From the NCBI GenBank assembly GCA_947683425.1, contig CANTUQ010000037.1:5534501-5598500 (forward strand): 64,000 bases of DNA, written 5' to 3'. The position numbers and the translations under genes were made by a program. The notes below the pieces were generated by a model. The model was not told where the DNA came from and did no database searches. It was given only the letters and a program-made list of their open reading frames with translations. This DNA comes from Excoecaria cochinchinensis. Its lineage: Eukaryota > Streptophyta > Magnoliopsida > Malpighiales > Euphorbiaceae. Positions 44,586 through 57,200 of the stretch are shown here, piece after piece. Position 1 is the stretch's first letter. Every line of letters begins with the position of its first letter.

Positions 44586-47385
44586 AGTAATACCCAAAAG
44601 TGTACCCTAGAAGGATTAGTGGTATCCATTGCATAATGGAGTACATATGTGATTGGAGTAAGTATGAGATTAATATATGCAAGGGAGTAATTGAATGAGA
44701 AAGAGGTGGCATTTAAAAGGAAGAATTTAATGAGGGACTGATTGGCTATTTGCTATGGAGTGAGGTGGAAATTTGGTGGAAGAGGTGAGTGCACTCCACG
44801 TGTGGACTGTGCCTCTTGCTAACCAACTACCCTCATGCAATATATAGTGAAAGTTGAGAGGCAGAAAGGGGATTGAGATTCATTTGATCCGGCCATTCCT
44901 TTTTTCCCTCTTTCTGTATTTCTTCTTCATTTCATTAAGTTAAGCTTCATTTCCTTTCAATTGAATCCGAAAACCTGAATTGGATTGGTGTGAGGCAGTA
45001 AACCAAGAAGGTAAGTTAAAGTTGCTAGTTGTGTATATCTCTTTCTTCTTCATTTCTGTTTTGGATTTGGATTGGTTTGAGTAATGGACTAAGCAGGTGT
45101 TTTGAATGATTGTGTAAGAATTGTTGGATCAAAGAAAGGCTAAAGGTAAGGAGAAGGTCTAGATAGAGATAGAGTAATCTGCTTTTTGAGGTTTGGGATA
45201 TATGTGTTTATGTATTAACTTTACTGAAGAATATGTGTTGATTAGTTTGGATTAAATGTGTAATTGATGTATGAGTAGGTGGTTTGAGATATTGAGCATG
45301 ATTATGTGCTATTTGATGGAAGTGTAATTGAAGTATGCAATTGGTATGTGATGAGTATTGAACAATAGTATGAGCATAACAAGTGAACAAGCATGAACCT
45401 TAATTTTAGGTGATGTGTATGATGAGCAATTGTGATTATTGGCATGTTAATTGCATATTGACATATGAACCAAGTGCATATTGCATACTTATAAGTGTAT
45501 GAGGATAGTGTAATTGAATTGGTGATAGATGTGAAGGCATGTGAATAATATGTGTAAAAGGATTGTAAGTGTGCTGTTGAGCACATCTATGTTTTGGCAA
45601 AACACAGCTGTGTATTGGAAATTTGGCATAGATCACGGTGACAAGCATTTTGGTTGCCAGTGTGAGGTATGCAAGATTGCATTTTGTCCAGATGGGAGTT
45701 GGTATGTCACGGTCACAACAGAATTGGTTGTCACCGTGAGGTACCCTGATTTGCATTCTGTCTGGAATTTGAAGGTATGTCACGGTCATAATGAAAGTTA
45801 TTGTCACCGTGAGGTACCCTTGAATGCATTCTGTTTTGGAGACTTTGAGCATGTCATGGTCACAACTGAATTGGTTATCACCATGAGGTGTCCCCAACAT
45901 GTGATTTTCTTTACTTAGCATTACCAAATGTTAATCATGAAGTTAATGAGATTCATATCAAGTTTAATACTTCTAATTGAGTATCTTAAGCATGAAGAAT
46001 CATGTATGTCCATGTGAATAATCATGTGTTTGCCAATGCGTATAAATATGTGAAACGTGACGTGAATGAGCATGTGCAAAGCGGTATGTGTAAGTGTGTG
46101 TAGAGTGATGTGTATGCTTTAGTAGTAAGTAGTGAATAGAATACATGAACCTTACTTGACATTGAACTATAAGATATAAGTGTACATGAAGTGGATATAA
46201 ATGAGAATATGCTTATGTCTTGACATGAAATGATTATTATAAGCCTGAGTTGTTCATAGAAGTGGATAGATGGGCATGCCTATAAAGGGATAGATGTATT
46301 GCAGCTGCTAGATGTTTGGCACCGACGGGTGTCTAGATTTTGATACCATTGGTATCTAGATGAATTGAGACTTCGATCTCCAGATGATTTGAGACTTCGG
46401 TCTCCAGATGTTTGGTACCGTCCATCGGTATCTAGATGTTTACCCGTATCCACTTATAGTATGAAATCAGGCTATAGAGAACTTGCTAAATGTATATGAG
46501 ATGTTAATACATGTTAAAGAGCTATGGAAAATGCTAAAAGAAGTACATAACTATTGTACCAGAGATGCTTATATGAGCTTACAAGTGCATATGAAAGGTT
46601 ATAAATGTACATGAGTACGGTAGAAGGACGCTATTATGCTTATATGTATATGATTGTCCATGAGATGCTATATTATGGAATACATATTATATATGCCGGT
46701 AACTAGAGTTAGAAGAATATGAATATGATATAAGCTGCATGAGAATAATAGATATGTTTCAAAGCATGTTGATTGTATGCTTAGCATGAACAAGTATGAT
46801 AAACGCTTATATCCTTTATATGCTCACAGATGATTGGCATATCGACTATTGATATGCTTTGATGATTATGCTTGTGACTTCGTTAGAAGTCTTTTATATG
46901 TGATATCCCCACTAAGCGTTATCGCTTAGCAAGGGTATTTTTCCCGTGTAGGTTTACAGGTTCAGTGAGGGTTGGACATCTGTAGGCCGTGGCCACTAGG
47001 AGTATAAGTTGAAGTCTTTTTGTATTTGGCATAGCTTTTTGTATACATGATATAGAACTTTTGTATAGCCTTGTATATGTTCAGCTTTTGTAAATGTAAA
47101 GCAATTTTATATATGGTAGGTAGATGTTAGAATGAAGGTTGCTTTTGTAAACGATGCGTAAAGGTTAATTAAAGAAAATATTTCATAATGTATAAAGAAC
47201 AGTTATATGATGCAATGTAATGACTATAAGATTTTATTTAAGGCATGTTTTGTAGCTTGTGTTTAAATGATATTCCGCTGCGTATGTATCGTGTATGTTT
47301 GCTATTCCGGCTTTTGCATGAGTGTTTGTATGTGTATACGTGTGTGGCGACCCAATTTCCTCCCAAGGGGTATTGGGGTGCTACA
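44586..47385 (+). mobile_element. Solo LTR of the second LTR family (copy A), TSD GAACC
   Basis: Gag is interrupted exactly here: GAACC precedes at 44,581-44,585 and follows at 47,386-47,390. The left end AGTAATACCC aligns with the TGTAACAGCCC start of copy B, with the terminal T mutated. The right end is GGGGTGCTACA. There is no internal element sequence, so it is a solo LTR of 2.8 kb. The TG...CA style with a 'cccgtgtaggtttacagg' zone suggests a gypsy element, perhaps a chromovirus; that is weakly supported. It carries four repeats at 45,628-45,895. Confidence 0.82.
45628..45895 (+). repeat. Four palindromic minisatellite units in solo LTR A
   Basis: Each unit of about 70 bp reads 'atgtcacggtcacaac' followed after a short loop by 'gttgtcaccgtgaggtaccc' or a close variant, an imperfect inverted repeat of 'cacggtgac'. 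The units are near 45,635, 45,706, 45,778 and 45,852. Confidence 0.8.
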
Positions 47386-47768
47386 GAACCAGTCAGAGTA
47401 CAAATCAGGCGGTGCTGGAAGCAGTAATAACAGAAATGGTAAGACGGCAGAGGTCTCAACTATTAAAGTTGGACAAGGCCAGAGGTACTATTCAAATTTA
47501 GGCCGCTCTTTGTCCTGGGTATTGGAGAGATCGACAAAGAAGGGTAAGCTGCGATCATTACCACCCGGCCAGCCATAAATCAGAGACAGCCAGGGTGCAG
47601 AGGTGATCAGTACTGCGCCTCCCATTAGCACACTGGGCATCTAATAGATTATTGTCAGACTTTGAGGAACAAGATCCAAGATCTTATTGACTCCAAATAG
47701 ATCACAGATCCTGAGAAGAGAGAGAAGAAGAAGGCAGCCTTTAATGCAGTCCCTCCACCATGTATATG
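47386..47768 (+). pseudogene. Gag of the plus-strand Tat element, C-terminal part
   Basis: It continues gag after the solo LTR with a Gly/Ser/Asn-rich linker and 'TKKGKLRSLPPGQP' before a stop. Across stops and frame changes a zinc-binding tail then follows ('GHLIDYC', 'LRNKIQDLIDS', 'ITDPEKREKKKAAF') and ends at TGA 47,766-47,768. In complete Tat elements protease and RT would follow; here non-coding DNA follows. Confidence 0.72.
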
Positions 47769-49740
47769 ATCGGGTCTGGTTTACTCGAGTGGCATGTGTT
47801 GCAAGAGCTATATGAAGATGAGTATGTCGCTATCACCTGGCGGGAGACGAATGAATAAGGGATTCCCATGGCGGCTGTAGATTGTTAATCCACTAGTGAG
47901 AGTGGAGATGAAAACAAGGAAGATTATGTTTTTTTTTCAGTTTTTGTTATTATTCTAATAACCTTTTTTTAAGACAATATTTGCAATGTTTTAAATTCAA
48001 TAAGATGAATAATTTTACTTATTTGTATGGTGTTTCTGATGATTTCATTTCTCATGATCACGATACATTCATTTTTTGACATTAATTAAACTAATACGAC
48101 TGTATTTAATCTCGGAACTTTGGAAAACCCAAAAAAATCTTGATAGCATATGATATAACTCCTTAAGAGAGGAAGATTCTGAGAGATTCATAAAAAATAA
48201 ATAAAAGAAATAATAAAAAAAGGCCTTTGTCTGGACTTGGAATGATATGCTAAAAATTGATAAGGGCATTGTTGGGACAGCGCTGCTTCAATATGCCAAC
48301 ATGACGATGAGTAAAATTTCAAAAGCCATTCCTTTGCCTCCTCAACATCTAGGACGCATACAGTACAGCCAAACAAAATCAAGCTCCAATCATTAATGGG
48401 TTGCATGAGAAGCTGGACTATCAAATTCAAGACGAATGAAGTTTTGGTCCTTTAAAAAAAAACCAGTTTTGTCCTAAATCATCTGAGGCTAACCTGTAAC
48501 CCAACCTCAACTATTAAAGGATACTTCAGAAATCGAGCCACCAAAGCCAACAAAAAGAAAGTATGGGCTTTCATAGTTAAGAGAATTCACTACTTTAGCC
48601 AGTTTACACAAGAGTCAAGATGAAGCCTTTGGTGCTAAAAAAGAAGAACTATCAGAAGAAGCAGCCTTCCCGACTAACGAAGATGAAAGCAAATTCAATC
48701 AACACTGACAGACTGAGGGTGGTTCCATGGCAAAGGCTAAAAAAAAATTAAAATAATAAATGCCCTGCGGGTCGAAAATCAAAAAAAGGCATCCTAGGCA
48801 AAAATTAAGGGTGAGAGAAAATCTTCAATCATGAAAACTCGAGAGAGTTGATTGATAACAGTAGTTTGATGCTTTCAGAAATTATTCTGAGATTAGATGA
48901 GGTCTTGTATTTTTCGAGTTGATGCCAAATAAGGATCATGTGTTATGAAATCAAATTGAAACATATGCGTTTATGCAATGATATACTGGTATGATCCGAA
49001 AGGTTCATTTTGCATGATCAAAGTCGTCTACTGTCTACCCTCTACTTCTCTCACTACTCAGATGCTTCGGTCTATTCATCTTGCTATCAAATGTAAAGCC
49101 AATTCTACAACACCATCATGAGAAGAATTAAGCTCATATAACTACGATTTAGGACGTAAGTACATGCTGATTTCCCTTGAAGAATCTCTAGTAACAACTT
49201 CAGCCTCTCTTACAATCTGCAAAAAAAAAAGCTGTTAGAGATAAAAACTATAATTGGCTCTCTAAGCAAAAGTTAGGCAAAAGAGTAGGGTGAAAACCTA
49301 AAAACAGGCAGTCTGTCCTTTAAAAAAAAGCCGCTGGATTGGTTTAGGTCTATTCTAGGCAAAAATAAGACATAGGGTTACGTGAAAATCCGAAAAGGAC
49401 GCATTTCCCGCTCAGAAAAGCTAGTGTGAAAATTTACAAGAGACGCACTATCTTAAAAAAAATTACTATAGGTGGCACTATTTTTGCCCAGGCATGAAAT
49501 CCAAAAGTAGATTCAAAGGGCATCGGTCCTGCTGTGAATTACAACTAGCCGGCTATCGCCTCCAAAACTCACTTAGATGAATTCTTGTCCCGCATTTCTG
49601 CATGACCCATACATTTCATGTGCAAGCTCACTATTTTTTCCTGCATATTTGGCTTTCAAATTTTGTAGTAAGAGAGATTCGATGCAGACACGGACAAAAG
49701 ATGAGTGACGACATCAGTCCAAACACCAATCCAAAAATCA
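47769..49740 (+). other. Pol-less internal region of the plus-strand Tat element
   Basis: It shares blocks with the inner element (29,725-31,895), for example 'atttcatttctcatgatcac', 'ttaatctcggaactttgg', 'caggcagtctgtcct' and 'gccgctggattgg'. No pol motif in any frame. Confidence 0.62.
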
Positions 49741-49744
49741 ACCA

Positions 49745-50870
49745 AAGACCTCCCAGGGAGTACCACTTCAGAAGGGTTAGCACGATGACGGCACTACCAC
49801 TCCACGGAGGGTTAGCATGATCACGGCACTACCACTTTAAATCTTAGAAGGGTTAGCATGATGGTGGCACTACCACTTCAAATCTTAGAAGGGTTAGCAT
49901 GATAGTTGAATTACCATTCTACGGAATGTTAGCACGACCACGGCACTACCACTTCAGAAGGGTTAGCACGATGACGACACTACTACTCCACGGAGGGTTA
50001 GCATGATCATGTCACTACCACTTCAAATCTTAAAAGGGTTAGCACGATGGTGGCACTACCATTTTACGGAAGGTTAACACGACCACGACACGACTACGAC
50101 ACTACCGCTTTAGAAGGGTTAGCACGATGATGACACTACCACTCCACGGAGGGTTATCACGATCACGACACTACCACTTCAAATCTCAGAAGGGTTAGCA
50201 CGATGGCGGCACTACCATTCTACGAAAGGTTAGCACGACCACAACACTACCACTTCAAAAGGGTTAGCACGATGATGGCACTACTACTCCACGGAGGGTT
50301 AGAACGATCACGACATTATCACTTCAAATCTCAGAAGGGTTAGCACGATGGCGGCACTACCATTCTATAGAAGGTTAGCACAACCAGGACACTACCACTT
50401 CAGAAGGGTTAGCACGATGACGGCACTACCATTTTACGAAAGGTTAGCACGACACTTCAGAAGGGTTAGTATAATGATAGCACTACCACTCCACGGAGGG
50501 TTAGCACGATCATGACACGACCACTTCAAATCTCAGAAGGGTTAGCACGATGGCGGCACTACCATTCTATGGAAGGTTAGTATGACCACAGCACTACCGC
50601 TTCAGAAGGGTTAGCACGATGGCGGCACTACCATTTTACGAAAGGTTAGCACGATGGCAGCACTACCATTTTACGAAAGGTTAGCACGACCACGATACTA
50701 CCACTTTACAAGGGTTAGCACGATGGCAGCACTACCATTCCACGGAAGGTTAGAACGACCATGGCACTACCACTTGAATAAGGATTTACTCGCTGACGGT
50801 AAATACCGCTTCAACAAGGGTTTACACAATCACGACAACTCGCTTTAACAAAGGTTAACATGCCGATAAC
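49745..50870 (+). repeat. Minisatellite D, 3' region of the plus-strand Tat element
   Basis: More than 25 units of about 33-45 bp built from 'gggttagcacgatgacggca' plus 'ctaccacttcagaa', with variants ('attctacggaa', 'tccacggagg', 'cttcaaatctca'). A higher-order pattern of three or four variant units recurs, for example the 'cttcaaatctcagaagggtt' unit near 50,177, 50,323 and 50,525. It occupies the same place relative to the 3' LTR as arrays A-C but shares no monomer with them. Confidence 0.88.
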
Positions 50871-50983
50871 ATGGCAATAACCACCCCAACAACATCATTC
50901 AGTCTGGAAAGATAGCTGCCTCAGGTACGTGTCTCTTTCCTTCTTTTCTCTAAGTTTTGGCTCACCTAGGCACCCATGCACTA

Positions 50984-51005
50984 CCTTCCCAAAACCAGGG
51001 GCAAC
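50984..51005 (+). promoter_or_regulatory. Polypurine tract of the plus-strand Tat element
   Basis: 'cccaaaaccaggggcaac' immediately precedes the 3' LTR, the same form as 'aaaattgggggcaac' at 33,110-33,125. Confidence 0.65.
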
Positions 51006-52272
51006 TATAGACATCGGGTTTCGAGATAACAGATCAGGGTTACCCAATAATAATTAGACGCCTGTTCATGGGCAAAAAAGTTGGAAGTGATAATTTCCTT
51101 GTTAAATTTATTTTTTAGAGATAAAAAATAATATTTTAAAAAATAAAAATAAAAAAGAGAGTTTGGAAATTATAGTATTCTAGTCAAAATTGTTATATTG
51201 TTTTTTAAAAAAAAATTTGGTCGTCGGCGGTGCGCTGGCTTGCCTCGCCTGCACGTGCGGGCTTCGCCTGTCAGCGAGTCCACGCGCACAATGCATGCCC
51301 ACCGACGGGCGTCCTTCGCCAGGCACGTTCGTCGGTCGCCCCTGTCCGCCAAAAAATGCATTTTTTGGGATTTTTTCCCCAAAATTGATTTTCTATTCAC
51401 CTTTTTCTAAAGGATTTTCATGATTTTTTCCATTTTTAAAATTATAAAAATGAATATTTTGATTTAATTAATGATTTCTTCCTTAATTAATTAGATTTTC
51501 CTTTTTTGATGATATAAATAGAAAACTTAAGAGTTTTTTTTTTTGAAAGAAAATTCTTTTAGGCAATTTTTCTTTTCTTTTCTCTTAGTTTTGCAATTTT
51601 TTTTCTTTTTTTTTAAATTTTTTTCTTCTTTTACTTCAATAAAATTTCTTCTAAACATTTTAGATTGAATTTTTTTTTTTGATAAAAGATTTATTTTGAG
51701 AAAAAAAATAATTTTTTGTTTTTAAAAATTTAATTTTCTCACTTCTCATTTTTTAATTTTTTTCCTCTTCAATTAAATTTCTTCCAAAGACTTGCATTGA
51801 TTTTTTGATGAAAAATTGATTTTGAGACCAAAAAAAATAATTTTTTGTTCTTGAAATCCAATTTTTTCATTTGATTTTGTTAAAATAAGATTTTTGCAAT
51901 TATTTTCTCTAAAGAGAAAATTTTTTAGATTTTTTTTCTTATTTATCTAATCTAATATTTTGTAAATTAAAATAAGAAAAATCGTTCATCTTCTCTCATT
52001 TTATCAAATCTGAAATCTGAAGGTAAACATCATAATGTCGATGTCATATTTATTTTTATTTATTTATTTACTAATTTATTTTTTGTATTACTTTTATTTC
52101 TTGTTTACAATCATTTAATCAAAACATAAATATTTAAATTTATTATCTTTTTATTTATTTTATGTGACATTTGTCATGGATTTAACTTTTTTATTTCATT
52201 TTTTATTCTCTTTTTATATACTTTTCTTCATCTTTTCTTTTGTTATTTATTTAGTTGTTGTTGTTGTTGTTG

Positions 52273-52315
<43 letters not shown>

Positions 52316-53405
52316 CATAATTTATGTTTTTATATGTGATAATTTGTTAATATGTTAATTTATTTGTTTTAATATGCCATTTAATTTATTTGTCATCCAT
52401 GATGCATTTTTTATCTATTTTAATTTATTATTTATTATTTTATGTGTTTAATTGATTTTCTTGATTTAATTGCTAACATTAATTTATTTGTGTTTTTTTT
52501 TGTTTTAATACTTATTTTTGTCGTGTTTGAACACATTTGCATGCGAAAGAGGAGATCCGGAGATTTATTTTCGTTGATTTATTATTTTTGTTGTTTGTAT
52601 TATTTTTCTTTATTATGCTTTTTATTTATTCGTCTCATAGTTAGTATTAAAATTATTTATTTTATGCACGTTTATTTAAAAATTACAAAAATATTTATAT
52701 TAATAAATTATATTTTTTTAATAAAATGGGACCAATGTCTTAATTTTTAGCCAATAAAATATCATTTTAAAAAGAAAAGTTAGTTTTCATAAAATGTGAT
52801 CACTCATCATGATTTTCACAACAAAGATCCAAAATAACTCTTCGATTTTTAATTGAATATGAAGGAACCAATGTTCCTATCCCGAATAAATATCCCGATT
52901 TATGTATGCTTGTTTATTTATTTGATTTTGTCATTTATTTATTTATTTATTTTAATTTTATATTTTGGAGAATTATATTTTTGTCCCAATTTTATCTTTT
53001 AATTTATTTTTGTAATTTATTTTGTTATTTTATTTACCGCTTTCTTTAATGCTTGATGTACGCTTAAAATAATTTACATGACGTGTGAGAAAAGAGATAG
53101 AAATTTAATTGTTAAAATCTCTCTTATAATTTAATCAAGGCATTAATAAGAGTAAAGTTCCAAACCACTCTCTAGTTTAGACCTCCAAGATTAAACGAAC
53201 TTTTTCAATTTCTTGTAAATTGGGTGGCGACTCCAAAATACCTCAAAGGTACCTAAAGGTTTCATGGGATTAGATGAACTTTTCCAATATTCTATTGGGT
53301 AGGGATTCCAAAATATCTCATGTTACCCAAGATCTAGACGCGAACTCTTGGACCTTAAAAGCGGGCCTTCCGGGAAACACATATAGCGGGTTCCGGTGCA
53401 TCACA
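51006..53405 (+). repeat. 3' LTR of the plus-strand Tat element
   Basis: 2,400 bp, beginning TATAGACATCGGG (a mutated TGTAGACACCGGG) and ending GGTGCATCACA. It has a GC-rich cassette at 51,220-51,355 and the (TTG)n(TTA)n tract at 52,254-52,318. Clearly diverged from 40,896-42,650, so the element is considerably older than the inner one. Confidence 0.85.
52254..52318. repeat. (TTG)n(TTA)n microsatellite
   Basis: About seven TTG units followed by about 14 TTA units, at the position equivalent to 41,731-41,858 in the other LTR. Confidence 0.85.
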
Positions 53406-53514
53406 GGTTCGCCATCATTTCCATCATTCGAGCCTCAAACTCTTCCATCCTTTTACCCACTTCTTCAGCAATCAGTGCCCAGATTGCATCAGATTCTCTT
53501 GGTAAATTGGGCAT
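53406..53514 (-). pseudogene. Gag N-terminus of the outer Tat element
   Basis: From an ATG at 53,514 the minus strand encodes 36 residues, with 'IAEEVGKRMEEFEARMMEMM' matching the N-terminus of the plus-strand gag (43,566 on). It is cut by the 3' LTR end of the plus-strand element at 53,405. The next part of gag is missing and the core resumes at 39,687. Confidence 0.65.
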
Positions 53515-55041
53515 TTCTGAAGATTATTCTAAATGCACTTGATTATGATTCCGATTGCTCAATCAAAACCCTATAATAAGGCAGCCATCAGAACCCCTAA
53601 ACCAACTAGGCAAATGGTCTATAAGGGAGCACTACGGATAACAAACTTAATGAACTAAAAACATCCATAACAATAACAAAATTCTTAAAGCGATACTTAT
53701 CCAAAAATTTCCATTATCCTTGACTAGTTAACGCTTACATCTTATAAATACAAAATTATAAGTTACATTTACATATACTTGTTACACAAAAATTGGAACA
53801 TTAACATTACAACATAACAAAAGAACCTAACTAGAAGACTTCAAGACCCCCTTCTAGTGGCCAGCAGATGTTCCCTCAAAACTTGGGCTCCAACCTATAA
53901 ACCTACACGGGAGGTAAACTGTGATGCGCGCCGGATCCCCGCGGCCACCCGTTCGACCGCCCGCACGTGGGCGATCGGGGCATTTGTGGGTCCGTTGACA
54001 TCTTGCAATAAATCGCAAGTGCGTCTATGTTGGGCAACAAGGAGGTTTCATGGAGTTGCCACCCAATAGAATATTGGGAAAGTTTCTCTCGCCTCGGAGA
54101 GCCTAAGACTGTGCGTTGTATCCATTTTGGGCCAGCCAGAGGGGTCATGAAAGGTAAAACCTCTCGCCCTAAAGAGCCTAGGATTAGCGCTAAAGTCTCG
54201 TGGCACAAAAAGGTGTCTTGGAGGGTAGACCTCTAGCCTCTTTGAGCCCAAAGACCAGAGCTGGGTCCGGGATTTCTCATCTATTTCTACCTCGATTATT
54301 TTATGATCAAATTTTAATACCATTGATTCGCTCTCTCTCCACACGATGCAATTAATTGAAAGGCGCATTTGTTCACATTTTGAAAGCAGTAAATGAGCAA
54401 AATAAATATCGAAAGCGATAAATTACAATAATACAAGGAGCAGAATACAACTCCCGCTTGTAAATGTGCGAAGCATACATAAAACGGGTTATTCATTTAA
54501 TAGTGAGAACATTGGTCCTCGCATGCATATTTATTATGAAACAGTTTTGATGTGATGATTTATTTGGGTATGAAAAAGCTAGGACATTGGTCCCCTTTTA
54601 TTTAGAAAAAAAATGTCAAGTTAATTAATAGAAACGTTTTTGTGATTTTCTTTTTAGCGTGCCTAAATAAAGAATTTTACAAGAAAATTATATGGCAAAA
54701 TTAAATAAAATGTTACAAATAAAGAAAATAAATATATGAACCAAACGAGCCTTTTTGGACCTCCCGATGTGCTCGCAAAAACGCCCAAGCGAAAAATGAG
54801 TTTAGACATAAAAACAAAATACAAATAAAATAATGATAGCAATTAAATCAATTAAACATACAAAATAATGAATAACAAATTAAAATAAAATAAGATGATA
54901 TGAAAAGAATGATAATGGAATCAAAAATGTTAACAAACCAAAATAAATGAGAAACATGCATTATATATGACAAATGATTAAATGATGTGATGAAAATAAA
55001 ATAAAACATGTTAATTAATTAGTACATGAAAATATACACAT

Positions 55042-55725
55042 TAGGGGTGAGCAAAAAAACCGATGGACTTGGTTAACCGAAAAAAAAATCCGAAACCGAA
55101 CCGATGGACTGGTTAACCGATTGTAATGGACTGGTTAATGGTTAGTGTTTTGAAAAAACCGATATTAATGGACTGGTTAATGGTTTTTGACTCATGTGAC
55201 CGGTTAACCGAACCGAAACCGAATTTTTAGTTAATTTATTAATTTTTTAATAATTTATAACAATTTATCCTAATTAAAGGTGATAATGTACCTTTTTTTC
55301 ATTATACTAATTATTTTAAAGTTTTTAAGTTTTTTTAATTGGCTATTAGTAAGTATAACAATTTATCTAATTAAAAGTGATTATGCACCGATTAATATAT
55401 TTACTCATTAAATATTAATTTTTTAAAACAAATTTGCTTATATCCACCAAATATTTTTATTTTAACAACAATAATGTTATATTATAGTGAAAAAATTTTA
55501 ATTTTTAAGTATATTGAACATTTTAATTTTATTTATGAATATATTTATAATTATAATGGTTAATCGAAAAATATTGGGTAACCGAACCGAAAATCCGAAA
55601 CCGATGGACTGGTTAACCGATGGTAATGGACTGGTTAATGGACTGTAATTTCAAAAAACCGATATTAATGGACTGGTTAATGGACTGGGGCTAATGGACC
55701 GGTTAACCGACCATGCTCACCCCTA
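55042..55725. mobile_element. hAT MITE with perfect 8-bp TSD
   Basis: 684 bp with terminal inverted repeats TAGGGGTGAGCA and TGCTCACCCCTA and duplications ATACACAT at 55,034-55,041 and 55,726-55,733. Both subterminal zones are filled with 'ggttaaccgaaccgaaa' and 'aatggactggttaa' words; the middle is AT-rich and non-coding. Confidence 0.95.
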
Positions 55726-56929
55726 ATACACATGATGAAAATAATGATGATAAGTGAAAAATAATGAATGAATAAATCATAATAAATGATAATAAAATCA
55801 TGTAACAATGATAAAAATTAGTAAACAAAGGAATGATGAAAATAATAATGATATATAACAAGGTTAATTGATGTGTTCATAATTAATATAAACTATTTAC
55901 ATGGCAAAAAGATTAATTTAAATTAAATAATTATTTGCATGTTAAAAATAATGAGGAATCAAAATAAAATCATTTACATGTTAGGAATTAAAAGAAAACA
56001 ATATTCACATGAATAAAAATCAAATCATGTATAAACAATTAAATGGAACGAATATAACATCAATACAACAAATGAATAGATGAAAACAATAAATAGATCA
56101 ATAAAACAATAAAATATACACGAATAAATTAAATAAAAATAAAATAGAAATTGAAATTGAGCCTAGAATATTTACCCTCAGAGTATTGGATTTGATGAAG
56201 GAAAAGTGATGATTTTCCGAAAAATTGCTTGAAAGAATAAGTTTAGCAATAAAATTAATTCTCTTTATTTATGGAGAAAACAAAGGAATTGATTTGTATA
56301 CTTAAGATTAAAAAGAAATTGATGTCAAAATGATGATTAATTTCTTGTGTTTATGGAGGAAAAACAAAGAAATTAATTGGAATAATTAACAATTGAAAAT
56401 TGATCTTTCAATTTCAATTAAACCTTTTTAATTAAAAGAAAAATCTGAAAAATCTTGAAAAGAAAAATAAAAGAAGAAAAATTCTGGAAATTCTAGGTCT
56501 AAAAAATGTGGAGGCCTCCAAAAGAATCAATTGGAATAATTAAGTCTTGAAAATTAATTTTCCAATCTCAATTAAACCTTGTTAATTCAAAGAGAAATCT
56601 CAAAATGTTTAGAAGAAAAATCAAAGAGGAAGAGAAATGCTGGAAATTCTGATGTAAAAAATAGTAGTGGAGGCTCCCCCTTTTTTGATTCATCATAAAG
56701 TATTTAAAGAATAGAAAATGTTGCCCTAATTTAATTAAGGAAAACAAACCTAATTTTATTCAAATTCCTTTATTTTTGGGGATAAAATCAAGTTTTATTA
56801 ATTAATAATCTATAAAAAATATTTTGGAATTTTATTTGAAGTCAAAAACCCTTAATTTTGGGATAAAAACGGATTTTTGGGTGAAAAAATTGAAAAAAGG
56901 GCTGAAAAATGGGAAAATAGGGTATCAGA

Positions 56930-57200
56930 CCCTATACCGACGGCCAGGAAGCCCGTCGCTATAGAGGGGCGGGCGTCGGAGCGGCAACCAGGCGAGGCTG
57001 CACGAAATCCGCGCGCTGGCGCTCGCGCACGAGCGCTCCGTGCGGCGGTCAGCGTGCGCGATGCCGCGCGCGCCTTTTGCGACGCGCAGCATCGGCGACG
57101 CTGAGCTTCGCCTTTGCGCCCGCAGCGCGATGGGCGCCTGCGAGTTGGGCGCCCACGCGCCTGCGAGCTGGGCGCCAGCGCGCCCGACACTCGCGATCCG
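56930..57200. repeat. GC-rich cassette in the Tat solo LTR
   Basis: About 270 bp of CpG-rich sequence ('gcgcgctggcgctcgcgcac', 'gatgccgcgcgcgcc') in otherwise AT-rich LTR, starting about 230 bp from the LTR terminus. Ala/Arg-rich frames on both strands are compositional. Confidence 0.7.

Larger units (their letters stand above)
40896..53405 (+). mobile_element. Plus-strand Tat-type element, 5'-truncated, gag-only
   Basis: It comprises a 5'-truncated left LTR (40,896-42,650), degenerate primer site, conserved leader, gag (43,566-44,585 and 47,386-47,768), a pol-less interior, a large tandem-repeat array and an intact-length 3' LTR (51,006-53,405). A solo LTR splits gag at 44,586. It lies opposite in strand to its host element and inside that element's gag, which resumes at 53,406. 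TSD cannot be tested because the left end is lost. Confidence 0.82.

Noticed and set aside
45436..45927. 163-codon minus-strand and 125-codon plus-strand frames
   Set aside because: Both cover the palindromic minisatellite of solo LTR A, whose period and symmetry keep frames open on both strands.
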